From positions 8,363,781 through 8,427,780 of the forward strand of contig NC_030856.1 of the NCBI RefSeq assembly GCF_000208745.1: DNA of 64,000 bases, in the 5' to 3' direction. A program made the translations under genes and the position numbers. This stretch comes from Theobroma cacao. Lineage: Eukaryota; Streptophyta; Magnoliopsida; Malvales; Malvaceae. A model generated the notes under the pieces. It worked only from the letters and a program-made list of their open reading frames with translations. It was not told the DNA's origin and ran no database searches. Positions 32,908 to 48,899 of this stretch are shown in pieces (the first letter of the stretch is position 1; each line of letters begins with the position of its first letter).

Positions 32908-33112
32908 AAGGGAAGAGCTTGGCATATATCTGCTTCAGAAAATGGGGAAGTGCATATTTGGGAAATTAAAACAGGTCAAGTCATTATGGGGCCTGGCGAT
33001 GATATGGGATGCATTAGTGATATGGTGGTGGCTAATGGTATAGCGCAAAGGTTTGAAAGTTGGTAAAAGGGCTAACAGTTCTTGTGATGGATATGTGGTG
33101 GATGGGATTATA
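32908..33112 (+). pseudogene. Truncated duplicate of the RID3-like WD40 gene
   Basis: About 200 bp collinear with 45,827-46,020 of the intact WD40 gene. The translated match includes 'ENGEVHIWEIKTGQVIMG' against 'EDGQVYIWEIETGQVIMG' and 'MGCISDMVVANG' against 'MGSISDMVVANG'. One extra base near 33,045 ('caaagg' for 'caagg') shifts the frame, after which 'LKVGKRANSSCD' continues. No upstream WD repeats and no C-terminal helix are present. The fragment sits between the converging 3' ends of VTE6 and the spastin-like gene, 12 kb from its parent. It is a non-functional partial duplicate. Confidence 0.9.
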
Positions 33113-33494
33113 AGGAGTGGAGCTAATTTTTACCAAAAAAGAGAAAGAATTGTTGATTTGTACCACAGCAAACATCTGCCTTTTGTATTATATCCAAAGG
33201 AGGAAAGATTACAAGCAATCATTTACAGTACAAAATACAGTAATAGTAAGAAGATTCTGGTAGTAAGATAGGGTGGATCTTAGTCTATAATAAACGACAC
33301 TTTATTAAGACACATTGCCAAAGAATTACAGAAAAACCTTATACTTTCTTGACCTTGTTCAGGCTGTGAGTATGAATTATACACAACTGGTGGTGCTAAG
33401 AGTTGCATTTTGTCTTCTTAAGCTGTTCTTTCATGCGGCGATGGTAATAAGGCTAAAAATCATACCAAAGCGTAATGCTTATAGCAATCAGATT
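33113..33494. other. Spacer and 3' UTR region of the spastin-like gene
   Basis: No gene. Short frames on the plus strand here have no family features. The part nearest 33,494 should be the 3' UTR of the minus-strand ATPase gene. Confidence 0.4.
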
Positions 33495-38684
<5,190 letters not shown>

Positions 38685-38686
38685 AT

Positions 38687-38960
38687 CTACAAAATAGAAA
38701 AAGAAATTGATTAATTCTCCAACAAGATATTAAAATATTTTAAAGAGGATGACCTTTGAGAAAAGAAAAAGCAGATTGCTAATGTGGCTAACCATTTATG
38801 AAAACATGAGGGAGTTTTCTAAAGAAGAAGAAAATTCCACCTCTTAGATCGAAATTGGATTTGTTTCAAATTGTATAAGGAATTTTCCAAAATTTAATTG
38901 GTGAGAGCGAGAGAGAGGAAAAGAAGAAAAAAGAAAAAGGAAAACTCATGCTGCTTTGTT
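38687..38960 (-). promoter_or_regulatory. Predicted 5' UTR intron and leader exon of the spastin-like gene
   Basis: On the minus strand, 'tctattttgtag' ends two bases before the ATG, an ideal acceptor. The matching donor 'atg|gttagcc' lies at 38,793/38,792. The upstream leader (to about 38,960) is pyrimidine-rich with CT repeats ('cctctctctcgctctc'), typical of plant 5' UTRs. Transcript data are needed for the cap site. Confidence 0.45.
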
Positions 38961-41054
38961 TACAAGATTCTCCAGGTAGGGAATTGCATTCTACAGCAAA
39001 AGCATACTAGACTATTAGATTGCAACCAAAGAAAAAGGAAAAGCATTTTAGGTTTTTAACTAGTTGGCCCTAAAGGTGTTGATTTTTGTTTATTTGTAGT
39101 ACTTATCCTTACATGATGTTACTTACAACTATTCAACAAAAAGGACGCAAATAAATGTAACCATATAACTCTAGCATTTGAGGGGTTTATGTATGGTTGG
39201 GAAATGCAACACGCTAAGAATCATGGTATGAGTTGGATGAAATTCTTTTTTACGAGTGCAGCCTTTTCTATTTCTTATTTCCTTCTATTTTGTTTGAAAA
39301 TTAGATGACATTTTTTCCAAATTTACTATTAAAAGTTTTTAAATTCTTTTTGTCTCTTAGCAATTTCGATATACCATATCACATGTGACAAAAACTCTAC
39401 AATTTTGTTTTTTTAATGAAAACTTCAAATTAATTCTGAATGCCAAATAACCAAAATAATTTGCTTGTTTGAAATAATTTAAGGACAAATTTATCACCTT
39501 GTTTTTGAAGCCAATAATGGCAAGCTCTTTACAGTAAGGGCCTGAATGAAGCTTGCCTTAAGCCAACTCAAATCCGACCTATGAACACCTTTACGGCCAC
39601 CGTGGTCTAAACCTTAAAACTGTTGCAATCATATACAAAGTTTAGTTTCAACTTAAGTTTAGGGTCTTTTACCCAATCTAACTAGAGAAAAAAGAAAACT
39701 GATATATAAAACTACGTACCATCTCACATAAATTAGATGATCAGTTTGGTTCCTTTCATTATTTTTTGAATCATCTTTAACCGTCATTCACATATTAGAA
39801 TCCATAATTTATAATAGCATCTCACACTTACGAACAGTTATCATATATATTCAAAAGTAAATGGAAACGATTTCAATTCATAAACACGAATGTATCCATA
39901 CCTTTTGCCCAACCAATTAGCAGTCAAATAATTTCTTCCAAAACTCCAATATTTGGAGGGAGTTTCGGTCCACGAAAGAATCACTGCCTACGGCGGCAGT
40001 GAAGGCGGCGCAAGGACAGAGAACAAGTGAAGGAAGTTTCGGATGTAAGGTTCCGTGAAGAAAGGAGGTGAATTTTGAGGTAACAATCGGTGAAAAGATA
40101 CAGGGGAGGCAGAGGAAGAGGAAGCTGGGGCCGGCGGACTGGGCTCGATCTAGGTTTTTTCGAAAGGAGGAAAAAGAGAGGGTTTTAGGAAAAACTAAAC
40201 TGATTAAAATATAGAAGAGGATAAGCTGTTTTTCGAGTCCCGGTGGTCAGCGGTGGCCGGTGGCGGAAGGCGGCTGCCGGTGCCGTATTCTGGGGTTTAA
40301 AAGGGGGGGGGGGGGGGGGGGCGGCAAGATCTATTGAGAGAAGGAGAGGGAAATTGAAAGAAAAAAGGTTTTATAATTGAGGTTAAGATAGTTTTTATAT
40401 ATATTTCAAAACTACATCGTTTGATAATACATAGAAGCAAAAATTAAAATATCATTATGGATGGAATTTTTCCATCCCAACGAGTCAATTCCGAAATATT
40501 TTTCTGCTAAAAATTCTATCCAAATAAATTTCCTAATAAAAAAATATAAAAAATTAATTTTTTGTTACAATTTTTCACTAAAAACTATTACAAGAACAGC
40601 ATTTTACACGAAAAATTCTCACGTTATTGAATTCAAATAGACACAAAATGTATTTTCAATTTTATTTTGGATAGAAATAAATTCATCAAAAATCTATAGA
40701 TAAAGGTGTATTTTCAAGTTATACTAATTTTTTTTTATTCATTAGTTATTTTTCATAAATTCCAAACCTAATTTTATTTTTAGTATTTTTACGATTCCAT
40801 TTTTTTAATGTGTAATAACAAAAATAAATTGTAAATAAAAAATTACTAAAATTTAAACATTAATTAGACAAAGTGATTATAAGATTTTTTTTATTACAGT
40901 TTTATTTTAATAATTTATAGTTTTTATATTTTTATGTAAAAAAAATGAAAAGTATTTTCTTTTCCTATTACATGCAGGATTTACTACAACTAGCATTTCA
41001 CCGGTAAACTCCTACTTATTTGCTTGGCGGGCAAGCAACTAACTCCCTTCTCTT
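38961..41054. other. Intergenic stretch with a GC-rich island and a G run
   Basis: Mostly AT-rich DNA without readable genes. A GC-rich patch (about 39,940-40,330) with CCGGCGG/GGCGGC motifs ends in 19 consecutive G (40,303-40,321). On the minus strand it reads as a pyrimidine-rich leader ('cctctgcctcccctg', 'ccctctctttttcctcc') but no start codon with a real protein follows. From 40,380 to 41,000 there are decayed AT repeats only. The last bases are the RING gene promoter. Confidence 0.45.
40303..40321. repeat. Poly-G run (19 G)
   Basis: An uninterrupted run of 19 G on the plus strand, followed by CGGC. It could form a G-quadruplex; homopolymer length may also be a sequencing error. Confidence 0.9.
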
Positions 41055-41059
41055 TATAA
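41055..41059 (+). promoter_or_regulatory. TATA box of the RING-H2 gene
   Basis: 'ctctttataactacc' places TATAA about 80 bases before the ATG at 41,138, leaving a short 5' UTR rich in CT ('cctttcctctcagc'). Confidence 0.5.
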
Positions 41060-41137
41060 CTACCACTGAGTTCCAGTTCTTGTTCAGTTGTTCTGATAGT
41101 TCAAAAGAAAACCTTTCCTCTCAGCAATTTTTCTCCA

Positions 41138-41896
41138 ATGGCTTCCTCCACTTACCGTTGCAGGGACCTGCAACACATTGTTTATCAGCCTCGGGCTGAT
41201 CCTGAAATCTCTTACCCCGCTCTCGGTTTCCTTCAAATTGAATTAACCGTCACCCTTCAACTCCAACGCAGGCTCCACTATTGCGTAACCGATCAGTTCA
41301 TCGATCTTGACGACCAACCCCCTATATTCTCCCAAGAAACCATTCGTTTTGATCTCCGTGCTTTGGATAGCTATGATCGGACTTTCCGAATCCTTGCTCC
41401 CATGCTAGTGCGACTCAGAATCAACCCCAACCCCCAGTTCATTGATGAAATCATCCGACAAGGACTAAGCATCGGAACCTCGGAGTCCAATAAGGGACGT
41501 GAAGTCTTTCCTTTGCAAGCAGATCTATGGGGAACGTCTGTGGAACACGTACCGGACGAGGAAGAGGAGGATTTGACTGAAAGAGCTCTGGAAGAATCCG
41601 CATCGGAGTTTGAAACAAGCAACTATAACATGGTTCCAGCCAAGGAGTCATCGGTGAAGAAGATGCTGAAGAGAGTGCGAGTGGAACCTGCAAAGCGTGG
41701 TAAAAAACAGGAAAAAACTATCAAGAAAAGGCGTTTGGAAGCTGAAAACTGTGTTATTTGTTTGGAGGAACTCAAGGTTGGATCAGATGCTTTTCAGATG
41801 CCATGTTCCCATACTTTTCATGGCGAATGCATTAAAAAGTGGTTGAAGCAAAGCCACTATTGCCCTGTTTGCCGGTTTGAGATGCCCACAGAGTGA
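41138..41896 (+). CDS. RING-H2 finger protein, probable E3 ubiquitin ligase
   Basis: A single-exon protein of 252 residues. The C-terminus carries a complete RING-H2 finger: Cys205, Cys208, Cys223, His225, His228, Cys231, Cys242 and Cys245 (C-x2-C-x14-C-x-H-x2-H-x2-C-x10-C-x2-C), with the conserved Trp at 235 and Pro at 243. Such fingers bind E2 ubiquitin-conjugating enzymes, so an E3 ligase is expected. A basic patch at 186-199 ('KRGKKQEKTIKKRR') may be a nuclear signal. An acidic stretch (about 145-160, 'DEEEEDLTE') precedes it. There is no signal peptide or transmembrane helix, which separates it from ATL-type RING-H2 proteins. The N-terminal 140 residues match no domain I recognise. Start choice: the first ATG after the TATA box, and the only one giving the full frame. 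Substrate unknown. Confidence 0.9.
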   Translation: MASSTYRCRDLQHIVYQPRADPEISYPALGFLQIELTVTLQLQRRLHYCVTDQFIDLDDQPPIFSQETIRFDLRALDSYDRTFRILAPMLVRLRINPNPQFIDEIIRQGLSIGTSESNKGREVFPLQADLWGTSVEHVPDEEEEDLTERALEESASEFETSNYNMVPAKESSVKKMLKRVRVEPAKRGKKQEKTIKKRRLEAENCVICLEELKVGSDAFQMPCSHTFHGECIKKWLKQSHYCPVCRFEMPTE

Positions 41897-42850
41897 AGTG
41901 TTTTGCCTTTTTTGTTTTTCTTGATAAACCTCTTCTACTTTTGGTAACTTGTAAATTGCTTTTGAAGAGGTTTTTTCTTTTCACTAGTTTTAGTTATTTT
42001 GTTTCTGTAACAATCCATGGCTTAATGAACTTAAGCTTTCTGTACATGGTGGAAGTCTGCAATACATGGAAAGAATATATTATTTTCTTCTTTTTATTAG
42101 TTTTTTGTGTTTGCTTTTCAGTTATTTTAATTGTTCTATTTAGTTTTGATCTGGTTTTGGTATATTTCTTTTACTTCTCTGATGTATTACCAGGTGTTAG
42201 CTTCCTCCAGTCTGTGTACTTCTACGTTTTGTTTGATCTAACCCTACATTTGAATGTAAAAAATATTTGCCTGTCCGATGACACTCCAATTTATTGTTTG
42301 GGTTTGCAAATACTGAAATATATGCTTAATTTAGATCCTGATTTCCTGTATGTATAGTTGCAATACAGAATAGATTTGGTTCCCAAGTTTTTTACATATA
42401 TAAAAATAGGGAATTTCTTTCATTTTTATTTTTACTTGATATTTCAATAAAGTGGACAACAATGTTGCATCCACTTTGTGTAATCATGATACGATTGTAT
42501 CCATTTCCATCTATAGAGTGATAATGCAATGAAAAATGTGAAGAGCTTTTCAGCGTTCCCTTCGTTGATGTCATTTCGTGTTGGATGCAAGAAATAATGT
42601 TTGGGATTGAGGAGCAACTTAGAGCTTGAAGCTGTTTTACCGTGTCATTGACTTGTCTGAACTTTGTTTAAGATGTCTAGTGTCATGTTTAACAGACTGC
42701 TAGGTCGTTTCCAGCAGAGAGAAATTGTTGGATCCAGGTGTCCCATGTGCAATCTGAGATGTGGGAACCTTTTCCTAGCTAGTTTTAGATACCCTTCTCC
42801 GGTTTTGGATAACAGATTTTCACCGCTGCTTTCAGTCTCCCTGTGAGTGG

Positions 42851-42925
42851 ATGATTATAACACAAAGGCAATTGGATGTCGATATCCTTGTAACTGGTCA
42901 CACCCATCAGTTCAAAGCATATCAT
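42851..42925 (+). pseudogene. VPS29 (retromer subunit) exon scrap
   Basis: 42,863-42,922 translates to 'QRQLDVDILVTGHTHQFKAY', which matches the highly conserved GHTHQF metallophosphoesterase-fold segment of plant VPS29. The match fades at once on both sides: the expected upstream 'CHGHQVIPWGD' and downstream 'INPGSATGAY' segments are absent. It is an isolated exon-sized relic, not a gene. Confidence 0.75.
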
Positions 42926-43733
42926 AGGGACGCTGACAAGGTCTCAATTTCTGTTGTAATAGCTAACAGGTGGAATGCCATCAGAGGATTAAGTATCGTG
43001 AAATATGCAGTTGCATCGATTCACTATGAATAAAATGGCTAACATCTTTCAGGTAGTGAGAAACAATATGATGATCTTATTTCTTTCTGTAATGTAATAA
43101 GTAGTTCTTTCTGCAGTTTTCTTATGCATTCATTTTTTCCATGAGAATTGCTATGCTGTATATAATTGACAGAGATGAAATCAACTGGCAAAGTTTGTCT
43201 ACAATATTTGCAGCTAGTGGACGTTCTTACTATGGTGTGCTTCTGTTCCCATGAGGTGATTTTGTTGATAGCTGCAGGAGTGATAAAGGTCTCACACCCT
43301 GAATGCTTTCTCATTCCATATTGTAAATTCATTGACAATAAAGTAACTGGTGCAGAGTTGGCATATAGCTTTCAAGCAACAAGAACACTCTAACAATTGA
43401 TACACAGCATGTACTTTGACCTCTTGAGACCTTGACTATGGTGATTGCTCGGTTAAACTACTGTTCTTATTGTGAATGGAAGGTAAGTCTAGATTGAAGG
43501 AAAGCTATGTATATTGGTTGTGAAGATAATCGTCATTGCTGACTGACAAATTTTCCTTTTTGTTAAATTTCCAAGGGCATACAGTTTGTAGAACAACGGG
43601 TTTAATGTTGTTTATAAACCTCTGACAGTATTATTTCCCAAGTTTTTTCCTGTTTCAGCTTTCAGCAAACTTTGGAAAATGGAGACAAGTTAATCTCTGT
43701 ATCTAAGTAGCCTTACCACATTTTACTTTAGTC

Positions 43734-43760
43734 TTTCTTCTTCTTCTTCTTCTTTTTTTT
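43734..43760. repeat. (TTC)n/T-rich microsatellite
   Basis: Six TTC units followed by a T run. Confidence 0.9.
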
Positions 43761-44997
43761 CTGACTATCATTTTAACTGTTAAGAATTCCTTTTGGTTCT
43801 ATCCAATTATATTTATTTTTGAAAAGATTTTTATTCCTGTTTATGCTATTGGGCTTCGTTTCATTATCAATGGTGTTACAAAAGTTTCTAGAAAGAACAT
43901 CTATGCTATCTTGAGTATCCTTTGGTTTTTGGTTTTACGTGCTTGCGGTTGTGAGTGAGTACCAAATGATGTCTATGTTGACGCTGGACGATGAAATAGG
44001 GTGGTGACACATTGAAGGTCAGCTGCTGTAATTATCTGATGTGGATCATAGGTCGCCCTTCTGTGCATTTGTGCAGATTGTAGTTAATAGGTTTCGCCAT
44101 AGTTGTATCTTATGTAGATATGTCATGAATTGCTTATCAAGAGCACCAGACCATAGTGGCCTTGTCTAATTACAGAACTGAGAAGGCATTAATATACAAA
44201 GCACCTTGTATACTTCCCTTTGTGCAAGCAAGTTCATTAAGTCTACCAGATATAATTTCATTAGCTCTATTTCATATTTTTTCTTGTTATTTGGCCTGAA
44301 TTTAACCCTTTTGCAAGTGCCTGAGACTGTAAGTAAAGTTATTCTTGTACATGCTTTTTATGAACAGGAGTTCAAATATTGCTGCTGTGTTAGCTCAAAC
44401 TTGTTCAAATATTTTGCTCCTTTACATGCTTGCATGTGGATGTTTGTTTTGAAGCCAAATTTTGTACTTTGCATGAGCCCTTTGTTTTCTTTTTTAAGTC
44501 TAATTCCTTAATTTTCAATTGGGAGGTTATGACAAAATCTATTATTATCTAGTCACAATTGCAAACTAGGGAATGAAGGATGGGGATAATAGGGTCCACT
44601 TTCACCTTTTTAGCCAAAAACAGGGTTCACTTTAAAATGCTAATTAATTGACATTTAATGGAATAAAGAGTAATATATTTACTACTGCACAAAATGCCAA
44701 TGCCATTAAAGTAACCATAAAAATTTATTATCAACCAATCATCCAGGTAGCTTTCTGCAAATCACACGGCCATGAATTGCCTTCCACCAAACCACTACCA
44801 AGGCCACATTCACATGACAAAAATGCTTAAGCATTTATGGAGAAAGCTGCCAAATTTGATGATTAAAACCACCTTGTTTTCAACGCCTAGGACCCCAGAA
44901 TTCCCTCCTTAAGGAGGTACTCATTTAACCACTCCCCACCTCACAAACTCACCTTTTATTCCCCTCATTTTATGTCCTCTAGCATACCAGAAAAAAT

Positions 44998-46218
44998 ATG
45001 TCATCTTCTTCACATCCTATTGTCCTCACCAGCTCCCCTGATGGTCCCATTACTGCCTTTGATTCTGCCTCAGGTATCCCTCTATGTCACTTCTCCGGCA
45101 GCAGGTCACCTTGCCATGGCCTTGTCCTTGTTGGAAGTTCATTCATTGCTGCATCTCATGTATCTTCAGAGACGGCTTCGGGCTCTATTCATCTCTACAA
45201 TTGGTGGTCATCAACAGCCTTGCATAATTTTCCTGTTCCTGAACCCGTTGCACCATTAGCAGCTAGCCCTGATGGCTTGTATTTATTTGCTGGTGGTCTT
45301 TCGGGTTGTATATATGCTCTATCTGTTCCTTCAGGGGATATACTTAGATCATATTCTGCACATAGCAAGCCTGTTTCTTGCCTCAGAATAGGTGAAGATG
45401 GGTCACTTCTCATATCAGGTGGTGATGATGGTACCATTTCTTTTGTTCCAATCTTTCAACTTGTTGAGGCATCGCCTGATCAGGACTCCAGAGACTTGAT
45501 GATGCAGGGATTTGTTGCGCATGATGGTTCAGTGACAGAAATAGCACAGTGCAACTCTAGTATAATATCATGCTCGATGGATTGCACAATTAAGTTTTGG
45601 GGACAGTTGGATGGAACAAACTTGAGAACAGTGACATTCCCATGTGCAGTTATGGGGGTAGCATTGGATCAAATGAAGAGAGAATTCTTTGCTGCAGGTT
45701 CTGATGGATTCATCTATAAGGGGTCACTAAATGTTGGAAGCAAAAAGCACGTGAATCGAGGCCGCGAATTCATCACCTGGCCTCAAAAGCATGACGGTGG
45801 GATTGTATCTTTAGTGATGACGAGTGAAGGGAAGAATTTGGTATCTGCTTCAGAAGATGGGCAAGTGTATATATGGGAAATTGAAACAGGACAGGTTATT
45901 ATGGGGCTTGGCAATGATATGGGATCCATTAGTGACATGGTGGTGGCTAATGGTATGGGGCAAGGCTTGAAAGTTGGTAAAAGGGCCAACAACTCCTGTG
46001 ATGAATATGGTGGATTAAACGGGGTCGAGCTGAGCAGGTCATTGAAGGACACATTAGACTTGGAAGATGTGTTAAAGGTGGCTGCAAAGGACAGGACCAG
46101 AGCCATCGATATGCTTGAGTCTGCAATTTCAATGTATGAAAGGCTCTTAGAGCTCATTCTCAAGGAAGCCAAGAGAGGTCCTGGCAGCAACAGTGAAATA
46201 GAAAAGCATGGACTGTAA
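44998..46218 (+). CDS. RID3: WD40 protein, ROOT INITIATION DEFECTIVE 3 / WDR18 / Ipi3 family
   Basis: A single open frame of 406 residues beginning 'MSSSSHPIVLTSSPDGPI', the family start. WD-type repeats follow: 'GSIHLYNWW' (about 63-71), 'GGLSGCIYALSVPSGDILR' (97-115), 'GGDDGTISFVP' (139-149), 'SCSMDCTIKFWG', 'GSDGFIYKGSLNVGS' and 'ASEDGQVYIWEIETGQVIMG'. A C-terminal helix ('AIDMLESAISMYERLLELIL') closes the protein, as in Arabidopsis RID3 and yeast Ipi3. The family belongs to the Rix1-type complex of 60S ribosome maturation in the nucleolus; Arabidopsis RID3 also affects shoot and root meristem formation. About 430-440 residues are usual, so some loop sequence is shorter here. A polyadenylation signal AATAAA lies at 46,423. 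A broken partial duplicate is at 32,908-33,112. An intronless structure allows a retrogene origin, but I do not know the parent exon structure. Confidence 0.85.
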   Translation: MSSSSHPIVLTSSPDGPITAFDSASGIPLCHFSGSRSPCHGLVLVGSSFIAASHVSSETASGSIHLYNWWSSTALHNFPVPEPVAPLAASPDGLYLFAGGLSGCIYALSVPSGDILRSYSAHSKPVSCLRIGEDGSLLISGGDDGTISFVPIFQLVEASPDQDSRDLMMQGFVAHDGSVTEIAQCNSSIISCSMDCTIKFWGQLDGTNLRTVTFPCAVMGVALDQMKREFFAAGSDGFIYKGSLNVGSKKHVNRGREFITWPQKHDGGIVSLVMTSEGKNLVSASEDGQVYIWEIETGQVIMGLGNDMGSISDMVVANGMGQGLKVGKRANNSCDEYGGLNGVELSRSLKDTLDLEDVLKVAAKDRTRAIDMLESAISMYERLLELILKEAKRGPGSNSEIEKHGL

Positions 46219-46422
46219 ACTTTCACTCTATGCCATGTAAAACAAATTGAGATATTGCTTCTAAATTTCTCTATGCGAAAGCAAAATGAAGACAAATGAA
46301 GTAGTTCAAATATTCCTTTCCTCTCTTTTTGTTCGTTTGGTATGTTTGTTTCTTTGTGATCTGCAGCTGCTTTTTGCGTGTTGGAACCTGCAAGTGCTGC
46401 ATGGTTATGTTACAATTCTATA

Positions 46423-46428
46423 AATAAA
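46423..46428 (+). terminator. Polyadenylation signal of the WD40 gene
   Basis: AATAAA about 205 bases after the stop codon, in an AT-rich context. Confidence 0.5.
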
Positions 46429-47419
46429 AGTGTCAACTAAAACGATAAATAGAATGTGGAGAGACGTTAGGGAAATTAGAATTAAACATATACCTAACTA
46501 AAGAGAGAGAGAGAATGAAGTACAAGGAAAATGTAAAGAGTACAGACAAAAGAAGAGTCTATGTTGGGAGCAACATTCACATTTTGCTTGTGCATCCCTG
46601 TTTCTCTCCCTTCGAGCTGATCGTGTCAATCAGGACAAGGGTTCCTGTTTGATCTGCAATTGAGCTACAATTTCATTCTGCTTTGATTAATTGAATATAA
46701 GACACCTTCCAAAGCCATCTGGTTGACCCTGTCTGTCATGTCTAACATTCATTGTCAGAATACAAGAAGCTGTTAGGAGCATCTGATTTCCTCCGAACTT
46801 AGGAGCTCACTTATTGTGGCTTGCTTGGAATGGCTGGCACAAGGCAGTAGGATAGTTGATCATGAGGTTCATCATCTAAGTTACGAATAACAAGGATCCA
46901 GTCGCCATATCTGTATCCAAAACGTGTGGACATGGGTACATTAGGCTCCCTGTAACATAGTTCATCATCAGTCCTTTGTATAAAAAATGCTTCAGTAAGC
47001 GACAGTGCAATCTGAGGGTTGCTTATATATAAAGTGGGCATAAGAGTTGTCTCCATACATTATCATATGCTTAAACTGATGAACCATGGTTGCTTGTTTG
47101 CTTAAATTGATCATGGGAAATTCCTCAAAATAATCTGAATATTTTTTATATAAAAACTTATTCGACTCAAAATTCATTCAAGTAAGTTGAACTCGATTTA
47201 ATTCTAAAAACTAACGACTCAAACCCAACTTAACTTGAATTCAAATCTATTTGAAATCAAATTAAATCCTTACAACTTCACTTTCATAAAGTCTATATAT
47301 GAGTTAATTTTGATTTTTAATAAGAAAAAATTATGGCATATGTTCTTTGTTTTGTTGCTTATTATTAGATCATAATTAAACTTTTTAGTCAAATGTTGGT
47401 GGTCTATCACCTCATTATT
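46429..47419. other. Intergenic stretch between the WD40 gene and the LINE
   Basis: Contains one exon-like frame on the minus strand (46,811-47,056). A stretch of 'gaactcgatttaattc' type phrases (47,160-47,290) resembles the AT repeats near 28,250-28,450. Nothing else was seen. Confidence 0.4.
46811..47056 (-). pseudogene. Unrecognised exon-like frame
   Basis: The minus-strand frame of 81 codons has unusually balanced composition for this AT-rich region (e.g. 'RFGYRYGDWILVIRNLDDEP' near its middle) and ends in TGA/TAA context after 'AIPSKPQ'. I do not recognise the family. It could be the last exon of a gene whose other exons are missing, or a captured fragment. No acceptor or upstream exon could be settled on. 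Confidence 0.3.
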
Positions 47420-47639
47420 TTTTTAATTTTATTTTTGAAAATGAAATTTATTGATTAATCAAACGTGGAATACAGACTCCCATCATGTCATTCAAGAGTA
47501 AAGAGGACACTTACACCTTTTCTGGTGGAGAGTCATACAAAGTAATATCAGAATTTAACTCAAATCCCAGATTAGCCATAAAATCAGCAATTTTGTTCCC
47601 TTCCCTATACATGCGACTTATACTAATCTCCCAATGCCT

Positions 47640-48390
47640 ATTAACAAGCCTTTAGTTGCTCTAATTACATCTAGATTAGAGCAAGGATGAGCAGAAAAAA
47701 AGCTGATCGCTTGAACCACTGCCTTATTATCAATTTGTAATTTAACTTTGCGAAAGCCTCACTCCCAAGCCAGTTGGAGACCTTTGTAGACCCTCCACAA
47801 CTCCGCACGATAGGCTGAAGTTATATCTAACTTGCATACATATCCCACTAGCCAAGTATCATGTGTGTCTCTCAGAACTCCTCCAGCAGAAGTAGTCCCT
47901 ACTGCACTCTTGTACGCCCTATCCGAATTCATTGCTATCCATTCTTCTGGCGGTGGTGTCCATCCCACTAGGATCTCCTCTTGTCGACTCAAACCCCCAG
48001 TTAGCAAGGGAAGGGTTGTCCATGTGTTATGAGTATCCACAGCCATGCTTTTGATTATACTCAATTGGCTTTCAATGGAGAGTTCACAACCTTTTAACAT
48101 AAACAAGTTTTGCCATTTCCAAATATACCAGCAAACTATACCAAAAACAATGTTCCAAGGGACATCGAAGGTATAGAGATACTTAAGATTAAGGTTCTTA
48201 CACAACCAATCAATCAGTGGTGCTTGGAAGAATTGATTAATACCAATTTGAGGCAATATACGCCTCCAAAGAGCCTCTACTACAAGGCAATCTCTAAGCA
48301 AGTGGAGACATGTTTCCTCAACACCATGATAATGAGGACATGACGCATCTGACGAAAGCCTACGTCTAACTCTTTCTACATTTGTCAAGA
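47640..48390 (-). pseudogene. LINE zf-RVT and RNase H region
   Basis: A 209-codon frame (48,388-47,759) followed after one stop by 'GFRKVKLQIDNKAVVQAI'. The zf-RVT part has 'CPHYHGVEETCLHLLRDC'. The RNase H part keeps the acidic triad Asp ('MNSDRAYK'), Glu ('AYRAELWRVYKGL') and Asp ('LQIDNKAV'). It is the best-kept part of the element. Confidence 0.85.
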
Positions 48391-48899
48391 TGTGTTTGTG
48401 CAGATAAAGAAATAGGAAAAAGCATATTCTTTTGGGACCTTTCCAATCCTAAGCCAAGTTCCACATTTTTTTGTTCTCTACTTGACTAGAATTAGCAGGA
48501 CTCCTTAATTGCTCATATGTTAAGGAAATAGTAAAATATCCAAAAGGAGAAAGAGCCCAATAAGGCATATCTGGTGAGGCCGATAAGGTGGGGGGAATAA
48601 TGTAAAGGATTTGATTCACCACTTCGGCTGGTAGGGTAGCTGCTAACCTCTCCTTATCCCAAACTCCATTAGGCATGATATAATCCCTTACCGGTGCACT
48701 TGGATTTAACATGAAACCCGTATCTGCTACAAAATTAATCAATGGCACTTCATTTACCCAAAATCAGTCCAGAAATTAACGAGAGCACTATCCCCAATTG
48801 ACCATCTCACATGTTTGATGAATTCACCCCATAACCTACTAATTGATCTCCATACATTTGAACACCCACGGAGCATAGGATCATATAAGTAACCTGCTC

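Larger units (their letters stand above)
41897..44997. other. Intergenic stretch between the RING-H2 and WD40 genes
   Basis: The first 300-450 bases are the likely 3' UTR of the RING gene (T-rich). A VPS29-like scrap lies at 42,851-42,925 and a pyrimidine microsatellite at 43,734-43,760. Several short open frames (42,664-42,846, 43,166-43,393, 44,206-44,511) have no recognisable domain. The bases just before 44,998 are the promoter and leader of the WD40 gene. Confidence 0.45.

Noticed and set aside
41893..42357. A 154-codon frame overlapping the RING gene stop, rich in Phe and Leu
   Set aside because: It starts four bases before the RING stop in T-rich 3' UTR sequence. It is low-complexity hydrophobic with no domain.
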